Of a DNA stretch of 64,000 nucleotides, positions 37,424 to 49,293 are shown one piece after another. A program made the position numbers and the translations under genes. Each line of letters starts with the position of its first letter. Positions within the stretch are counted from its first letter, which is position 1. The notes under the pieces were generated by a model, which was not told the DNA's origin, searched no databases, and saw only the letters and a program-made list of their open reading frames with translations. Origin of the DNA: Laetiporus sulphureus 93-53 (lineage: Eukaryota; Basidiomycota; Agaricomycetes; Polyporales; Laetiporaceae); NCBI RefSeq assembly GCF_001632365.1, contig NW_024468512.1, positions 972,355 to 1,036,354 of the forward strand. Reading direction: 5' to 3'.

Positions 37424-38313
37424 TTGATTATGCAGTCCTTGGCCATCTCACCAGAGCCTTTTGTGCCGATGAGAAGAGCGGAATTGTTTGTGATTGCGAT
37501 GCCACAGGAAGCCATGACTGCTTCATTCGACACCGACGACTCCCCGTACTAATTGATGAAATGCTGCTTCTCGTTTTTCCTGGACTAAAACTAGGCATCA
37601 CTGGAGCTGCCTCGAATCTTCATGGAGGATCAACCTGTTTTCGGATCGACCTTTGGTCCGTTGACACTTTCTCAAGCGGGCGTCTGCAGGACGATTTGGG
37701 CTTATCATTCTCACACGAGATGGATTCATTGCCTCGCTGTTACTGTTCCTCCAGCGACCTCGTGGCAGTGGTATGCGCCACTGACGCCTACTGACAGGCT
37801 ATGCGGCCACAAAATGACGCTCAGGATGTCGATATCGAATCGTATCGAGCGGACCACGAATCCACAGATACAGTCATCTTCCCTGATCCGGCGTAAGCGA
37901 TGTCTGCTTTGGTAGTAAGGTCGTCAATTTTTACTTTCGAACTTATCTCGAACTCAGGGTGGAGCATGCGAGGTTGCCGTTGTTATCTGGGAGCCGTGGT
38001 ATTATGAAGACTGCCTCTCGGTACCGTTCTTTCACACACACCCACCACGGTCATGATCCAACCGCCGACAGATCCATTTCGGTGACAATCGATGTTAGGA
38101 CGATTGAGTTCATTACATTCGGTGGTTCCGGGATCCCGCAAACTTGGAAGCTCCCAAAATAGCTTTAAGGCTCCCATTAACATCCAGTCCACTATGGCCA
38201 ATCTCCGAGTTTCCTCCTTCCCCAGGGGACGCAGAAACAAGCTCACACGGAGAGACAACGATCTGAACGATCAACGTCCCGCCCAGAAAGTCTTGAGCAA
38301 ACGGGGCCGGTAA
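37424..38313 (+). CDS. Possible uncharacterised gene, low support
   Basis: Plus-strand frames can be partly chained here. MQSLAISPEPFVPMRRAELF lies near 37433. MEDQPVFGSTFGPLTLSQ starts at 37622. MRPQNDAQDVDIESYRADHE starts near 37801 and is followed by a good GTAAGC donor and AG acceptor leading to HARLPLLSGSRGIMKTASRY. A basic tail (RGRRNKLTRRDN, QKVLSKRGR) ends at 38313. The joins between the first two and the last two blocks are not clean. No family is recognised. It could instead be the remains of a gene. Confidence 0.3.
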
Positions 38314-39117
38314 ATTTGCTATTGCGGTGCGTGTTCTTTCGTAATCTTTATATTATAGCCCGTCTTCCGTTTTGTGACAGCTGACAGAAATGCGACGCCT
38401 GTTGTAGGCCTACGCATCGTCACAAATGGGGCAACAATTTGTTTAGAATTGGGCGCATTATATACAGAAAACGCCCCTTTTGTGGGTTCGGTTTAGAAGC
38501 TTGAGGTTAGAATTGCGCTCCGGGCCACCTCGAATACGCAATGTGGATACATGACGAGAATTCTACATGAGAAGCAGATTCGGATCGGAGCGACACGTTC
38601 CTTCTGAAGTCCAAGAAGGAACTGACATTTTATCTCTCGAACCCCTCCTTCTCGCGAAAATCCTACACGGTATGTCAGCCAGTGCACTGTCGACTCCTCG
38701 TTGCGGAAATGGTTGTGGGAAGCTCCACAGTTTGCCCGTCGTGGCAGAGTCCGCCACCATGCGGTCTGCTGTGACGTGCTTGGCATGTAGGATGGCCAAA
38801 CTGGACTGCATTGCGAATGATGCAAGCCGCGGGATTACTACAGCTATCCTGCTATTCTCACAGATGGTATTCTCAGCAATGCCGATGCCATCCTGCTGTC
38901 CATCTGATCTTGTTTGTTTTCCCGAGTCTCGCGATTCGCGTCGCCAATGAAGCCGAAACGTGAAAAATCTTCGGTTCAATCGTGACGAAGCGCCGCAATA
39001 TGTCTGGATTAATGGCACTAAACAGTTCCAACGGCAGTTATCCGATGTCATTGACCGCGTGTGACAGTGTGTGTTGTTGTTGCTTGCGGACAGCGCGCTT
39101 CTAAGCGTGTCTGAAGG
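38314..39117. other. Intergenic region upstream of the TmpA-like gene
   Basis: Overlapping open frames occur on both strands (longest 213 codons, minus strand, 38563-39204) without recognisable content. The two strands mirror each other, as expected from chance in GC-balanced DNA. Confidence 0.4.
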
Positions 39118-39125
39118 TATAAAAG
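39118..39125 (+). promoter_or_regulatory. TATA box of the TmpA-like gene
   Basis: TATAAAAG lies 89 bp before the chosen start codon at 39214. Transcription would then start near 39145-39155, giving a short leader. This argues against the in-frame Met at 39142 as the start. Confidence 0.65.
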
Positions 39126-39213
39126 GGTCAGTCCTCCAGCTATGCCTCTTGGGACATCTCCGCGATTCTGCACATCCTCCTGTATAAGCGGCCTTGACAC
39201 ACAACTCCCTATC

Positions 39214-41455
39214 ATGCTGTCAGAGTCGTCATCCAGAGACAGAGCCCCCGCTTATGACGAGGCGGAAAAGGGTGCCTTGGAAGTCCATGTCCGTCCGGTC
39301 GAGGTGGTGTTCAATAGCGAGAAGAAGGATCTTTCCATTGCGCAGGTCTTGCCCTCCGAGAAGAAAGAAGTACCCTCAGCACCGCCTGCGAAGGCTGCTG
39401 GGAAACCGCCCAAGCGCAAGGTATCCAAATGGATCCTCTGGCAACTTTGGTACAATACTTACAGGTGAGTCTGGTCGATCTGCGCTTGATTTAGGCGTTC
39501 ATGTCAGCATAGGAAACTGTTCACCATCACTTTCTCCGTCAATATGATCATGTTCGGTTTCGTTGTGTCTGGTCATTGGCCGTACGCTGTCAAGTACGGC
39601 GGTGCGATGGCTGTCGGGAATTTCAATTTCTCCGTTCTGATGAGGAACGAGATCTTTGGGCGTCTTCTGTACCTCTTCGTCAATACGTGCTTTGCCAAGG
39701 TGCGTAACCTTGCCAGAGCACCGAACGCAGTTAAACCTATCGTCCATTGCAGTGGGCGCCATTGAAGTGGCGTCTCGGTTGCACTTCCGTCCTCCAGGTA
39801 GGTTCCGTCGTCTAGTATCGCGACTTTGATGCAGAGCTTTTCACCGTTCGTAGCATCTTGGTGGTATCCATTCCGGTTGTGCAATCTCAGGAATTATATG
39901 GCTTACACTGCGGGTGGTACATGTCTTCGAAGCCCACGCCATTGAAACCAACGCCCTGTTAGCTTTCGGTCTCATCACAAACGTTACATTGGTGATTACC
40001 GCGGTAGCTGGATTTCCATGGGTGCGCAACACACACCACAAGTAGGTGCAGGTATTTTCTTGTCTTTCGACTTGATGTTAACTTGGAGTTGAGTGTATTC
40101 GAACGCTGGCACCGTTTCATGGGCTGGACTGGGTTGTTTGCAACCTGTGAGTGCATTTGCGGGTACGCGTTGCGTTCAGTCCATAATTCTCCTTTACCTC
40201 AGGGCTCTTCGTTCTGTTTGGCGACTTGTATGATTCGACAACTAGACAATGGAATCTGAGCGGGCCACATCTTGTTCGCCAGCAAGATTTCTGGTACGTT
40301 ATGGGCATGACGGCCTGGATCGTTCTCCCCTGGATTTGCACAAGAAAAGTCAAGATCAATATCGAGCTGGTCAGTGTTACCGACATTTGTTGTATTCAAA
40401 CTAATCGGCCGGATGAGTAGCCATCCAACAAAGTCGCCGTGCTGCGATTCGAACGTGGGATGCAACAAGGTCTTCTCGGTCGTATCAGCAGAAGCGCGGT
40501 GAAGGAGTACCACGCATTCGGTATCATCTCGTAAGCGCATGCGCCATTCCGTCGGCACATCGCTCATTGTGAGCATATACAGCGAGGGTCCCCACGCGAA
40601 ATATCATTACATGGTCTGCGGTGTGCAAGGTTGGCGCATGCGTTTTGCCGATACGCACGGTGACTGATGCATCGATAGGCGATTTCACTCGCAGTCTGGT
40701 GAACGATCCACCCCAGTATATCTGGACCCGGGAGTTAAAGGCGAGTCAGCTTATGATGCTTGTTCCATAATCGTAACATTCATGCGATTTTCCCACAGCT
40801 GGCTGGAGTTTCCAACACGTCAAAGTTGTACAAACGTGGGATTCGCATCTGCACTGGCACCGGCATCGGCGCGGCACTTGCGACTTGCATACAATCTCCT
40901 TACTGGTTCGTCACAACTATCTGCCACTAAGCTTTGAGAGCTCGGCTGATCTCCATACAGGTATCTGATTTGGATAGGTACTAGATATTAATCGTAGGGA
41001 AACAAATTGAAGTCGCTCACGAGCGTCGTCTAGGATCTGACCAGGAGAAGACGTTCGGCCCTACGATTAGCGGTCTGATCCACCGCAACATCGAGCCGGA
41101 ACGTTATCTCCTCTGGGACAGTAAGGTCCGAGGTGGTCGTCCAGACACAAGGAAGATCTTGAAGGAAGTATACCACTCCTGGAAGGCTGAAGGTCAGCCG
41201 AGATCGATTTGTAAAATGTGCGAGCCGCTGATACACAGCTGTTCCAGTTGTATTCATAACGTCCAACTACATAGGAAACTCCGAGATGATGCAGGTGAGT
41301 CAGCCGCATATTTTATTTCCCAGGATGAACGCTAAGGTGTCGACAGGCATGCAAGGAAGAGGGAATCCCTCACTTCGGAACGCTATGGGACTTCGTGAGC
41401 AAATCTATCCCTGCCTCAGTCAAAGTCATATTGACTGTTCGCGTACCTTCAGTGA
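39214..41455 (+). CDS. TmpA-like transmembrane flavoprotein (FNR-type reductase)
   Basis: The family is related to Aspergillus TmpA, a membrane flavoprotein linked to asexual development. Automatic pipelines often label these proteins NRPS-like. A Pro/Lys-rich cytosolic N-terminus precedes several membrane segments (LFTITFSVNMIMFGFVVSG, GLITNVTLVITAVAGFPW, GWTGLFATWLFVLFGDLYD, WYVMGMTAWIVLPWIC). The cytosolic part carries the nucleotide-binding loop RIRICTGTGIGAALATC-like (read as RGIRICTGTGIGAAL), then SPYWYLIWIGSDQEKTFGP, KVRGGRPDTRKIL and FITSNYIGNSEMMQ. It ends FGTLWDF if the last intron is spliced (stop 41453-41455). Without that splice the frame runs to 41487. His residues in FPWVRNTHH and FERWHRFMGW sit where such proteins have conserved ones. 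The electron acceptor is unknown. Confidence 0.84.
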
Positions 41456-41487
41456 CATGTTCCCACTGCGTTGCACAAGTTCACTAG

Positions 41488-41944
41488 ATCTCGCTATAGA
41501 CTTGAGGCCGAGCTCCGCACGCATCGTAGCTCTTCTCGCCTGTTATCACACTTGCATCGTCTCACATTATTACACACATATGTTCCTGGCTGAGAGAGAC
41601 GTTCATAATGATATTTTCTTGCCATCGGATGGCCCCTCGTCTCCTAGCAACAGTCTGCAAATGCCTACAAGCGGACGATTGCGCGCGCCACAGGCTCAGT
41701 GCCTCAGATCGCGACGCAATACATGACTGCTTGCAGACAGATGTTCCGACGTCACAGATCCTGCGATGACACATCCGCCGAATTATTCCATTATGCTTCT
41801 CACGCGGGTACGACGCAATATATGCGGAAGGGGGGCAAGCCAACCCAATAAGATTGCATGAGAAACAAAGCACGCGGAGTCATGAGAAATGTCTTCGAGA
41901 TAGAAGCAGACTGCACGAGTTACGCCAATGGCGATCATTATCGC
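41488..41944. other. Convergent 3' flanks
   Basis: Downstream sequence of the TmpA-like gene (+) and of the ERI1-like gene (-). A minus-strand frame (41562-41873) shows no recognisable content. Confidence 0.4.
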
Positions 41945-43054
41945 CTAATGATAGTTATCCAGTATCTTCCCGCGCCTGCCCATCCAGGGCCACCTCTTGT
42001 TCGGATTGATAGTCGTATTAGTCTGGATTCTCACGCCTCTTTTGGCGAGCTCGATTAGTATTCGTGCGATGTTGCGGGCGTCCTGTTCATTGGTGGAGAG
42101 GTTCAGCATACCCATCTCGTACTTGAAAGGCAGCACTGGGACGACTGACATCGATGCCGCTATGCTGTCGTCCTTCGAAGGGGCCGAGACCGAGTACTTG
42201 CAATTGGCGAGGAATGGTCAGGGTGATACGCGTCGGCAGATGAAAACCAGACTGAGTCATGTTAGGCTGTCAGCGACTGGGAAGATTTCTTTGCCGTACC
42301 TGAGAGCTGGCATGCTTGAAACGGGGTCGCCTGTCGGTTTGACTGAGGGAACACACGGCACGGCGAACATCGAGCACATCACCCGAAATTCATGCCGGCA
42401 TCGGGACCTTCCATTACAGAGCTCTTGCTTACCCTACGTTGCTTTTATCATTCAGTGCCAAGTGCGTACCTTGGATATGAAGCATTGCTTCACTACAAAG
42501 TCGCGGACGTCGTACGGACCATCACTACACCAGCAGTATCGGATAAGACGGCGGCCTGTTATGGGCTCAATAAGGGCGTTCCGTTCCATGAAGCTCTTGA
42601 ATAGTTCGGATAACTCCGTAAACGTTGGTGCAGAATCTACTTGCTCCTAAGCATGACATAGTAAAATCATCGACAACCCACGAAAGAGAGTGAGGAACTG
42701 ACCTGCGTGATTCCGGTTAATTGAGTGCAAAACTTTGAGAGACGTGGCCTCCAAGTAGGTTTGACGAAGCTCCTAAATTCATCTACAACTTGGAGCTTTT
42801 TGGCAGTGCCGGCTTCATCCTTGTCCTGCCAACGTAGCAAGCAGACAGGCCATTCCTGTATATCGTTAAGTTCGTGGGTTGAGGAGCTAGAGAAGTATAG
42901 GTATTACAATGATCTCATTCGGATAATCAAATGCAGCGCTGCCCTCTACACAGGTGCCTTCAACATTCAGTACCAGGAACGCGTCGTATGGTTGCCTCGC
43001 GGCTTGGCATTCTTGGATCTGGCGCAGATTCTGGCTTTTTGATAGTTTCTGCAT
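41945..43054 (-). pseudogene. ERI1-like DEDDh 3'-5' exonuclease, apparently inactivated
   Basis: ERI1-family nucleases trim histone mRNA ends, 5.8S rRNA and small RNAs. Seven exons align by eye to the family: YDAFLVLNVEGTCVEG, YPNEII joined to EWPVCLLRWQDKDEAG, LSKFCTQLTGITQ, WCSDGPYDVRDFVVKQCF, LGPFEGRQHSGID joined to DARNIARILIELAKRG, and KRWPWMGRRGKILDNYH. Two lesions stand out. The first catalytic Asp of DEDDh (usual DVEATC) is Asn, codon 42965-42967. A TGA at 42390-42392 interrupts PMPA-ISGDVLDV where relatives have Trp. The His of HSGID and the Asp of SDG remain. A protein stopping at the TGA would lack the last catalytic residues. Either the gene is a young pseudogene or a truncated product persists. 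The first clear Met is at 43054; a 5' exon may be missing. Confidence 0.8.
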
Positions 43055-44474
43055 CTCAGATAAAGGAGAGGGTTCAGCTAGCGGAGGCAATGTACAGTTT
43101 CGACATTAGTATATGCCATTGTACTTCTCATGCTTACATGAAGCCTTAGGCTGTTGACGCCGTCTTTCGCCAAGAACGAAGGTCGCCACCACGAGGAGGA
43201 AGCAACCCCAAGGGAGCCCAGAAGCGAGACTTGGCCATATAGAGAAAAAGATGGACACCATCAAGTCAAACAGAACAAGTTATCCAATCGGACTTCACTT
43301 CAAATACATCAGGGGGTGAGTATAGACCTGGCTCGATGCTCTTTCTTACAAACCTCTCGGAATCGCGTAGAAAATTTGAAAGTATTGAAATACTGATTCG
43401 TGCCGACTAGGTGGAAGTCAACTAGGGAAGTCGACGCGATGCACTCGGCAATGCGGGTATTCGACTTAGGCGAGAGGTCGAGACGAAGCTTCTGATGGAC
43501 AGATGCAGCCAGCACAGAGGACTGCCCTCGGTGTCCCTCGGTGCACTTCGAGGCACCCGAAGCAGAAACGTACTGAATAATTCCAAATAACAGAATGGAA
43601 TTTTCGCTCGCTGCAGTTTGACCCATTTTCGGAAATTCGTAAGTGTCTTACGTAATCGCTTTTCTTTTACGTCACTCTGGCGTCTGCTGCGTCTCCCCAT
43701 GCAGGCAGCGGCAAATGGATGATATGGGGCATCACCGCGACGTGCGCGCAGTTCGACACGGTGGCGACCTTGGCCGAAGTACCTTGCCGAACCAACTCTG
43801 CCAGCATACGCATTCACTCTCCAATGCCTTCCGACGGCAAGCCCAGAGAATTAGACCTTCCGCTCCGATAGCACAGACGATGGGACTGACGAAGCGACCG
43901 ATGTCGAGCGACTCGCACCAGGCCGGACTGGATTCGCCCATAAAATGAGGGCGGGATGATGCTATGTCTCTGCAGCTGCCCCGCCGCGGCAACAGTTGTG
44001 CTGCCTTAGCTCGGCCGACGTCGTTATGCTCGAATGCATGCTCACGAGCTGGCGTATCAACAATGACGGCAAACCTCTCTACTCAGTACTCAGGGTCGTT
44101 GCGTCGTTGGAAGGCGGCCTTCGACTTTTGCAATATCTTTCTCTTAAAACAGGGCCCGGATCCTGTCTCCACCCAGCATGCTGCTGTCGTTGATGATATT
44201 ACAAGCTTGTGATTAGATTTACCTCTTTGTGAATCAGTGCCCATATCATGTTCGTGTGATCGGCTTAAACCCCATTGATCACTCCTGTTCTTCCGCCCTG
44301 CATTTTCTTTTTACCACCGCTTGTGCAAGTTCGCTCAAGTCCGCACTGATGTCCAGTCCGAACTTCCTCCCACGTGACTCATTGGATCTTGAGACCGCCC
44401 GAATTTTCATTCTTCCATTACTGCTCGCTTGACGCGGAAAGCACGCCAGAGCACTCGAGGACCGCTGCATCAAC
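43055..44474. other. 1.4-kb divergent intergenic region
   Basis: It lies between the ERI1-like gene (-) and CMS1 (+). Short frames occur on both strands. On the minus strand, 43660-43732 encodes MPHIIHLPLPAWG, which resembles the first residues of fungal UDP-glycosyltransferases. The frame stops soon after and nothing else of that family follows. No other feature was recognised. Confidence 0.4.
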
Positions 44475-45614
44475 ATGGTTCGCCACGGAGGCGATGACCT
44501 CGAGGATGACTTCGTCCCTGATGATCTAGTCGCCATGGAGGAGGAGGAAGTTGCCGTGTATTCGGCGGACGGAGAGGACGCCAGTGGCCTACTCAGTGCC
44601 GACGAAGAGGCACAGGAGCGCAAGGATACTCATAGTCCTACGAAGACGGCGAATGACAAAAAGCGTAAACGGCGAGCAAAGGAGAAGGAACGCAAGGTCT
44701 GTCAAGATCAAATTACTCGTGCGCGGCGACCACTCATATGCCCATGCAGAAACGCAGATTAGCAGAGTCTCTCAATCCTGTCGAGACACCATCCGTGGCA
44801 GCGCAGTCTCCCATGCTACTAGCAGACTATTTGTCGTCCATGCAGGCCAAGGCCTTTTCGAAAATGACCTCAATAGAATTATCGGACGTGCAGATTCCTG
44901 GTAATTGGGGTTGACTATGATCATGGATTTGCTCATAATATTGACTTTCAGATAGAGAGCAGTATAGTGGACACAACACAATGGGTTGAATCGAAGAATC
45001 TTGACCGGCTGGTGGAATTCATATCCAAGGGTGCGTTCCCATACCCGTTCATACCACTTTGTCTTTGAATGTGCCGAGACCGGAGTCTTACGAGTGATTG
45101 CAGTGCTACCCACACTGCATACACGTTTATCGCAGAGGCCTAAATCCAGCGGATCACCGACTCTGATTTTTGTTGCCGGGGCAGCTTTGCGAGTGGCGGA
45201 TATCACGCGGGCTCTTAGGGATGAAAGGTTGCGTGGCGAGAAGGGAGGCGAAATTGCGAAGTTATTCGCCAAGCATTTCAAACTCAAGGAGCATGTTGCA
45301 TTCCTCAAGAGGACAAAAATTGCAGCAGCGGTGGGTACGCCGGGTAGGCTTGGGAAGCTTCTATGTGAAACCGGTATGTTCATTACTCCGCGCTGTCGCT
45401 TGTCATGGCACCACCAACCAAAAACCAATTCACAGACGCGCTGTCAACGTCTGCGCTCACCCATGTCATTCTTGACATAACATACCGGGATGCCAAGAAG
45501 CGCAACTTGCTAGACATACCCGAGACAAGAGATGAGGTGTTCAAGGATGTTCTAGCCGCACCAGAGGTACTGCAAGGATTGAAGCAGGGGAAGATACATT
45601 TGGTCTTGCTGTGA
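44475..45614 (+). CDS. CMS1: Cms1-type ribosome biogenesis protein
   Basis: Cms1 is a nucleolar protein of the small-subunit processome with a degenerate helicase-like fold. Six exons were joined. The acidic N-terminus ([19 protein letters not shown]) and a basic nuclear-targeting stretch ([13 protein letters not shown]) come first. Then come [20 protein letters not shown] and [20 protein letters not shown]. The core has [52 protein letters not shown] (the GTPGR helicase-like motif) and [20 protein letters not shown]. It ends [13 protein letters not shown]. The order and motifs match fungal Cms1. It converges on MRPL31 with 69 bp between the stop codons. Confidence 0.9.
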
Positions 45615-45683
45615 CAGCGAGCGGCACTGCTGTGATGGATGTCAAAAGCATGTTACACGAGGAGCGGTAGTAAAACTGCATAA

Positions 45684-46174
45684 TCAGAAACCAGTCGGGT
45701 TGGTCCTCAGCGTCAACTAGAATTTTATGCACATTCATTGGTTTGTATCCGGCGCATCGGTTTGAACGACGTACCCGAGTCCATTTGGGCACTTTATGAA
45801 TGCCCTTGCGGTAACCCTTCCTTAGCTGCCGGGTGAAAACGGTGTACTTGTCTCTAGGAGACATTTCGTGCTCCTTGGGTAGTTGAAGAGCTTTTGTCTA
45901 TGCAGCGACGTGCGTTGTGAGAGCGCAAGTATATTGAGCGGAAGCCGCTTACAAGAGCTTCACACTCTACGCCGCTTGCCTTCACTGCGTCGATCACTGC
46001 GTCGACTCTCTTCAGGCGAGTTCTGGCATTGGCTTTCCTAGTCGGCGACAACTTCCATGGAATCTTCCTGTGCTCGGACTGTGAGCATATCCTGACATTG
46101 GCATATGTTTGTGGACTTGCGCACCAAAGAAGACCGCCCATGCTAATGGGGGTCGGTCTGAAAGCTCCGAACAT
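45684..46174 (-). CDS. MRPL31: Mitochondrial large-subunit ribosomal protein mL60 (Mrpl31)
   Basis: This is a fungal-type mitochondrial ribosomal protein. Four exons were joined. [17 protein letters not shown] is followed by [20 protein letters not shown] and [18 protein letters not shown]. The next exon gives [20 protein letters not shown], then [19 protein letters not shown], and the last short exon ends [10 protein letters not shown]. The PKE-x(2)-M-x-P-x-DKYTVF block and the [15 protein letters not shown] block are diagnostic of the family. The N-terminus is basic and suited to mitochondrial import. The start faces SF3A1 across 146 bp, so the two promoters must overlap. Confidence 0.92.
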
Positions 46175-46320
46175 GTTGCTGCTCGCTGTGAAGATCAATG
46201 GTGGCCACTGGCTGGCCACATTGCGAAAACGCTTGCTGACTAAGCATGGCACACATTAGGCGCTTCATCAGCAGAACCTACTTTCAGCAACTTGTTCAGC
46301 ATTCACCACCAGTCTAAAGA
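46175..46320. promoter_or_regulatory. Compact divergent promoter, MRPL31 / SF3A1
   Basis: Only 146 bp separate the two start codons. Confidence 0.5.
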
Positions 46321-49017
46321 ATGAGCGCTGTCGATGTCCAAATGATGAGCCCTCCGGCCATGGATGGCATCATCCACGCCATGAATGGGCATGGTGACTA
46401 TGCTCATGTGCCAACTCAACCCAAGTTCGCCAGCGGCCTCATTCTGCCACCCCCGGAGATCAAATGTGAGTACCTTGCCTCTGCGTTGTATGTAGACAAT
46501 CGCTGAAGCATGCTGTGTTCTCCCGTGCTATAGCTGTCATTGATCGTACAGCGAACTTTGTTGCGCGGTCTGCCAATCCGCCTCAATTCGAAGACAAAAT
46601 TCGCGAGAACCAGCGTCAGGACCCAAAGTTCTCGTTCCTCAATCCGGCCGACCCTTATCATGCTTATTATAGGCATCGCATGGAAAAGATTGCACGCGGA
46701 GAGCTGGAAGAAGAGACAGTGCCCGAAAAGGAGGAAAAGAAAGCGGAAGGTGTGGTCGAAGAACGAGAGGTGGACAAGGGAATAGAGCCGCCGGTGTCCG
46801 AATTCATCCTCAACATACCGAATATCACGGCAATTGACTTGTACGTGATTCGTATGCTCTCATCATGAATTGAACTCACAGGCATCGCAGAGACATCATG
46901 AAGTTGACCGCCTTGTTCACTGCTCGACGGGGACGTGCATTTCTCGCTGCTCTGTCCCAGAGGGAAGGACGCAACTACCAGTTCGACTTCTTGAGGCCGG
47001 ACCATTCACTCTTTGGCTATTTCAACCGGTTAGTAGAGCAGTATTCGAAGGTTCTTCTGCCGAGTAAGGAAATGTTAGCGCAATTGAAGGAACGTACGCA
47101 AGAAGGAGCTCGATGGAAGGAGCTCGAGATTGCCAGGAAGCGTGCTCGTTGGGAACAAATGAAACGCGAGAGAGAGAAGAAGCGTGAGGATGATAAAGAA
47201 GCGGAAAGAAGTACGTGTGTTCTCCTGCTCTGCGCTCCCAGATCGCTGACTTGCCATCAGTCGCTTTCGCGGAGATCGACTGGCATGACTACGCTATTGT
47301 GCAGACCATCGAGTTCACCGCGGCTGATGCGACATCTGAGCTCCCACCTCCTATGAGTGTCCAAGAAGTCGAGAACATGACGCTGGCGCAGAAGAGAATG
47401 GCCGCCATGATTATGGAGACTACGCAAGAAGATGTCGATGCACATCGTGCTCGTCAAGCCGCTGCGGAGGCCGAAGCAGCAGCGGCAGTTGGCAACACAG
47501 GCGTCGCACCTGCAGAGGAGATGACAATGGAGCAGATTGATAACGAAGAAAAAGAAGCTCGGGAGCGCAAGAGGCGTGAGGAGGAGGAACACGCAAGAGA
47601 GGTAGAGAGAGCTCGAGCTATCCAGGCAAGCTCTCTTGATGCAGGAGCTCCTATGAAGATTAGGACGGACTATGTTCCGAAAGGTGAGTCGTCGTTGTAT
47701 ATTTTAGATGCATGTGATCCTAATGCTTTATCTCAGTCGGCAAGAAGACAACGGAGAATATGACCACCTGTACCATCTGTGGTCAGCAGGTCCCAGTCGA
47801 CGAGTTGCAGGAGCACATGCGCATAGAGTTGCTTGATCCGAAGTGGAAATCACAGCGTGATGCGCTTGAAGCCCGCAAAGCACAGTCATCCGAGCTGCTG
47901 CGTGGCGCGAACGTTGTGTCATCGCTCAAGAACCTTGCACGCACTCGTGTAGATATCTTCGGAGCCGAAGCAGACGAAGAGAAACGGAAGAAGGAAGAAG
48001 AGGAAGAGAGGTTGCGCAGAAGAGAAAGGGAGAAACTCGTCTGGGACGGTCATACCGCTTCCAAAGCGAACACGCTCGACAAATTCTCTACGAATGCCAA
48101 TTTCGACGAGCAGATCGCTGCAATTCACCGTGCCAAGGGCCTTGCACCGTAAGCCTTAGAGTCCAGCACTTCACTTCGTTCCCAGTTGCTGACGCATAGT
48201 TTCATGTAGACAAGAGGCTGGTGCCATTGGTCCTGGCATCGGTCCTGCTGCCGCCCCAGCGCCTCTGACCTCGTTGCCGCCGCCGCCTGCTTCCCTCCCG
48301 GCGCCGCCCATGCAAGGCGGCGCCCCTGCTGATGCTGCCTACTCTGCCGCGACGGTCTCGTCTGGCCCACAGCCTGCCTCGTTGTTCCCTTCTCAACCTG
48401 CGCCCGTCATGCTGCCTCCTTTGCATTACCAAGGGCTTGACGCAGCGCAGCCGTTCGGATACCAGCCCCCACCCGCAGCCGCTCCAATCATGCATCCCGC
48501 CAGGGTCGCTGCGCTTGCAGGCTCGCCCGTCGCCGTTGGGACACCACCGCAGGCCGGCATGGTGCGCAGCGCTGATGAGATGGAGGGTGCGGTCGACGAT
48601 ATTCCCCCCGCTAAGCGGCAGAAGATCGCGAAGATCCCTGGACAACAGATTTACTCTGAGGAGGATTGGATCAACATGCACCCAGTAAGCAAAGCAACAG
48701 TATTCTTTGTTCATCGCAACATGACTGACGCTTCGTTACAGCATCCGATTTCTTTGGTGGTTCAGTTGCCCAATGACCCGTCAAAGCTCGAGTGGAAACT
48801 AGACGGCAGGGTCATCACTATTCCCGATGTCCCCGTCAACTTACTGGTAGCGGCGCTGCGTGACCGTATCGTGCAGCACACCGGCACCTTGCCCGTATCC
48901 TCAATGCGACTTGCATATGCGGGCAGAATGTTGACCAACGCTAATACCCTTGCGAGCTACAACGTTGAAGACGAGGAACTGATAACGCTGAGCGTGCAGC
49001 AGAAGAAGAGGCGGTAA
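46321..49017 (+). CDS. SF3A1: Splicing factor 3A subunit 1 (SF3A1/Prp21)
   Basis: SF3A1 is a U2 snRNP protein needed for branch-site recognition. The order is ASGLILPPPEIKS, then SURP domain 1 (VIDRTANFVARSANPPQFED, DPKFSFLNPADPYHAYYRHR), then SURP domain 2 (DIMKLTALFTARRGRAFLAA, FDFLRPDHSLFGYFNRLVEQ). A charged region with WHDYAIVQTIEFTAADA follows, then a zinc-knuckle-like CTICGQQVPVDELQEHMRI segment and a Pro/Ala-rich linker (48.27-48.55 kb). The C-terminal ubiquitin-like domain contains LVVQLPNDPSKLEWKLDG and SSMRLAYAGRMLTNANTL, and it ends with the basic KKRR tail that contacts RNA in human SF3A1. About six introns. Full-length match in order and size. Confidence 0.97.
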
Positions 49018-49293
49018 CTGCTTAGATATACCTCGCTCACTACTGTCACATCGGCCCTTCATGTAACGGGCTCATTATTTCCTGTACTACTGTAAACTAA
49101 AACGCAATGCGAACTGTTCTTCGCAGTTTCGGCAAGAGAGTGCCAAGCATGGACCAAACAATTCTGGCGCATATAGATGTGTGGAAACCCCGAAAGAAGG
49201 CTAATTATACAGTTATATTACAATGGGAAACCCGATTTTCCATCGGACCCCTCGCAAGATGTCCCTAGTCGACCAAATACAGCGTGTAACTTC
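49018..49293. other. Convergent 3' flanks
   Basis: 276 bp between the stop codons of SF3A1 (+) and the E2 gene (-). No gene is seen. Confidence 0.4.

Noticed and set aside
37111..37794. Plus-strand frame of 227 codons overlapping the end of NDC80
   Set aside because: Its first part is the NDC80 coding sequence and introns read in the wrong frame.
38563..39204. Minus-strand frame of 213 codons
   Set aside because: It overlaps the TATA box and leader of the TmpA-like gene and mirrors plus-strand frames. The content is Arg/Ser-rich without motifs.
39214..41455. Non-ribosomal peptide synthetase or biosynthetic gene cluster
   Set aside because: TmpA-like proteins are often mislabelled NRPS-like. 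No adenylation, carrier or condensation domain and no tailoring genes are nearby.
42390..42392. Selenocysteine or programmed readthrough at the ERI1-like TGA
   Set aside because: Relatives have Trp there, no Cys/Sec chemistry is expected, and the catalytic Asp is also lost. Decay or an error is simpler.
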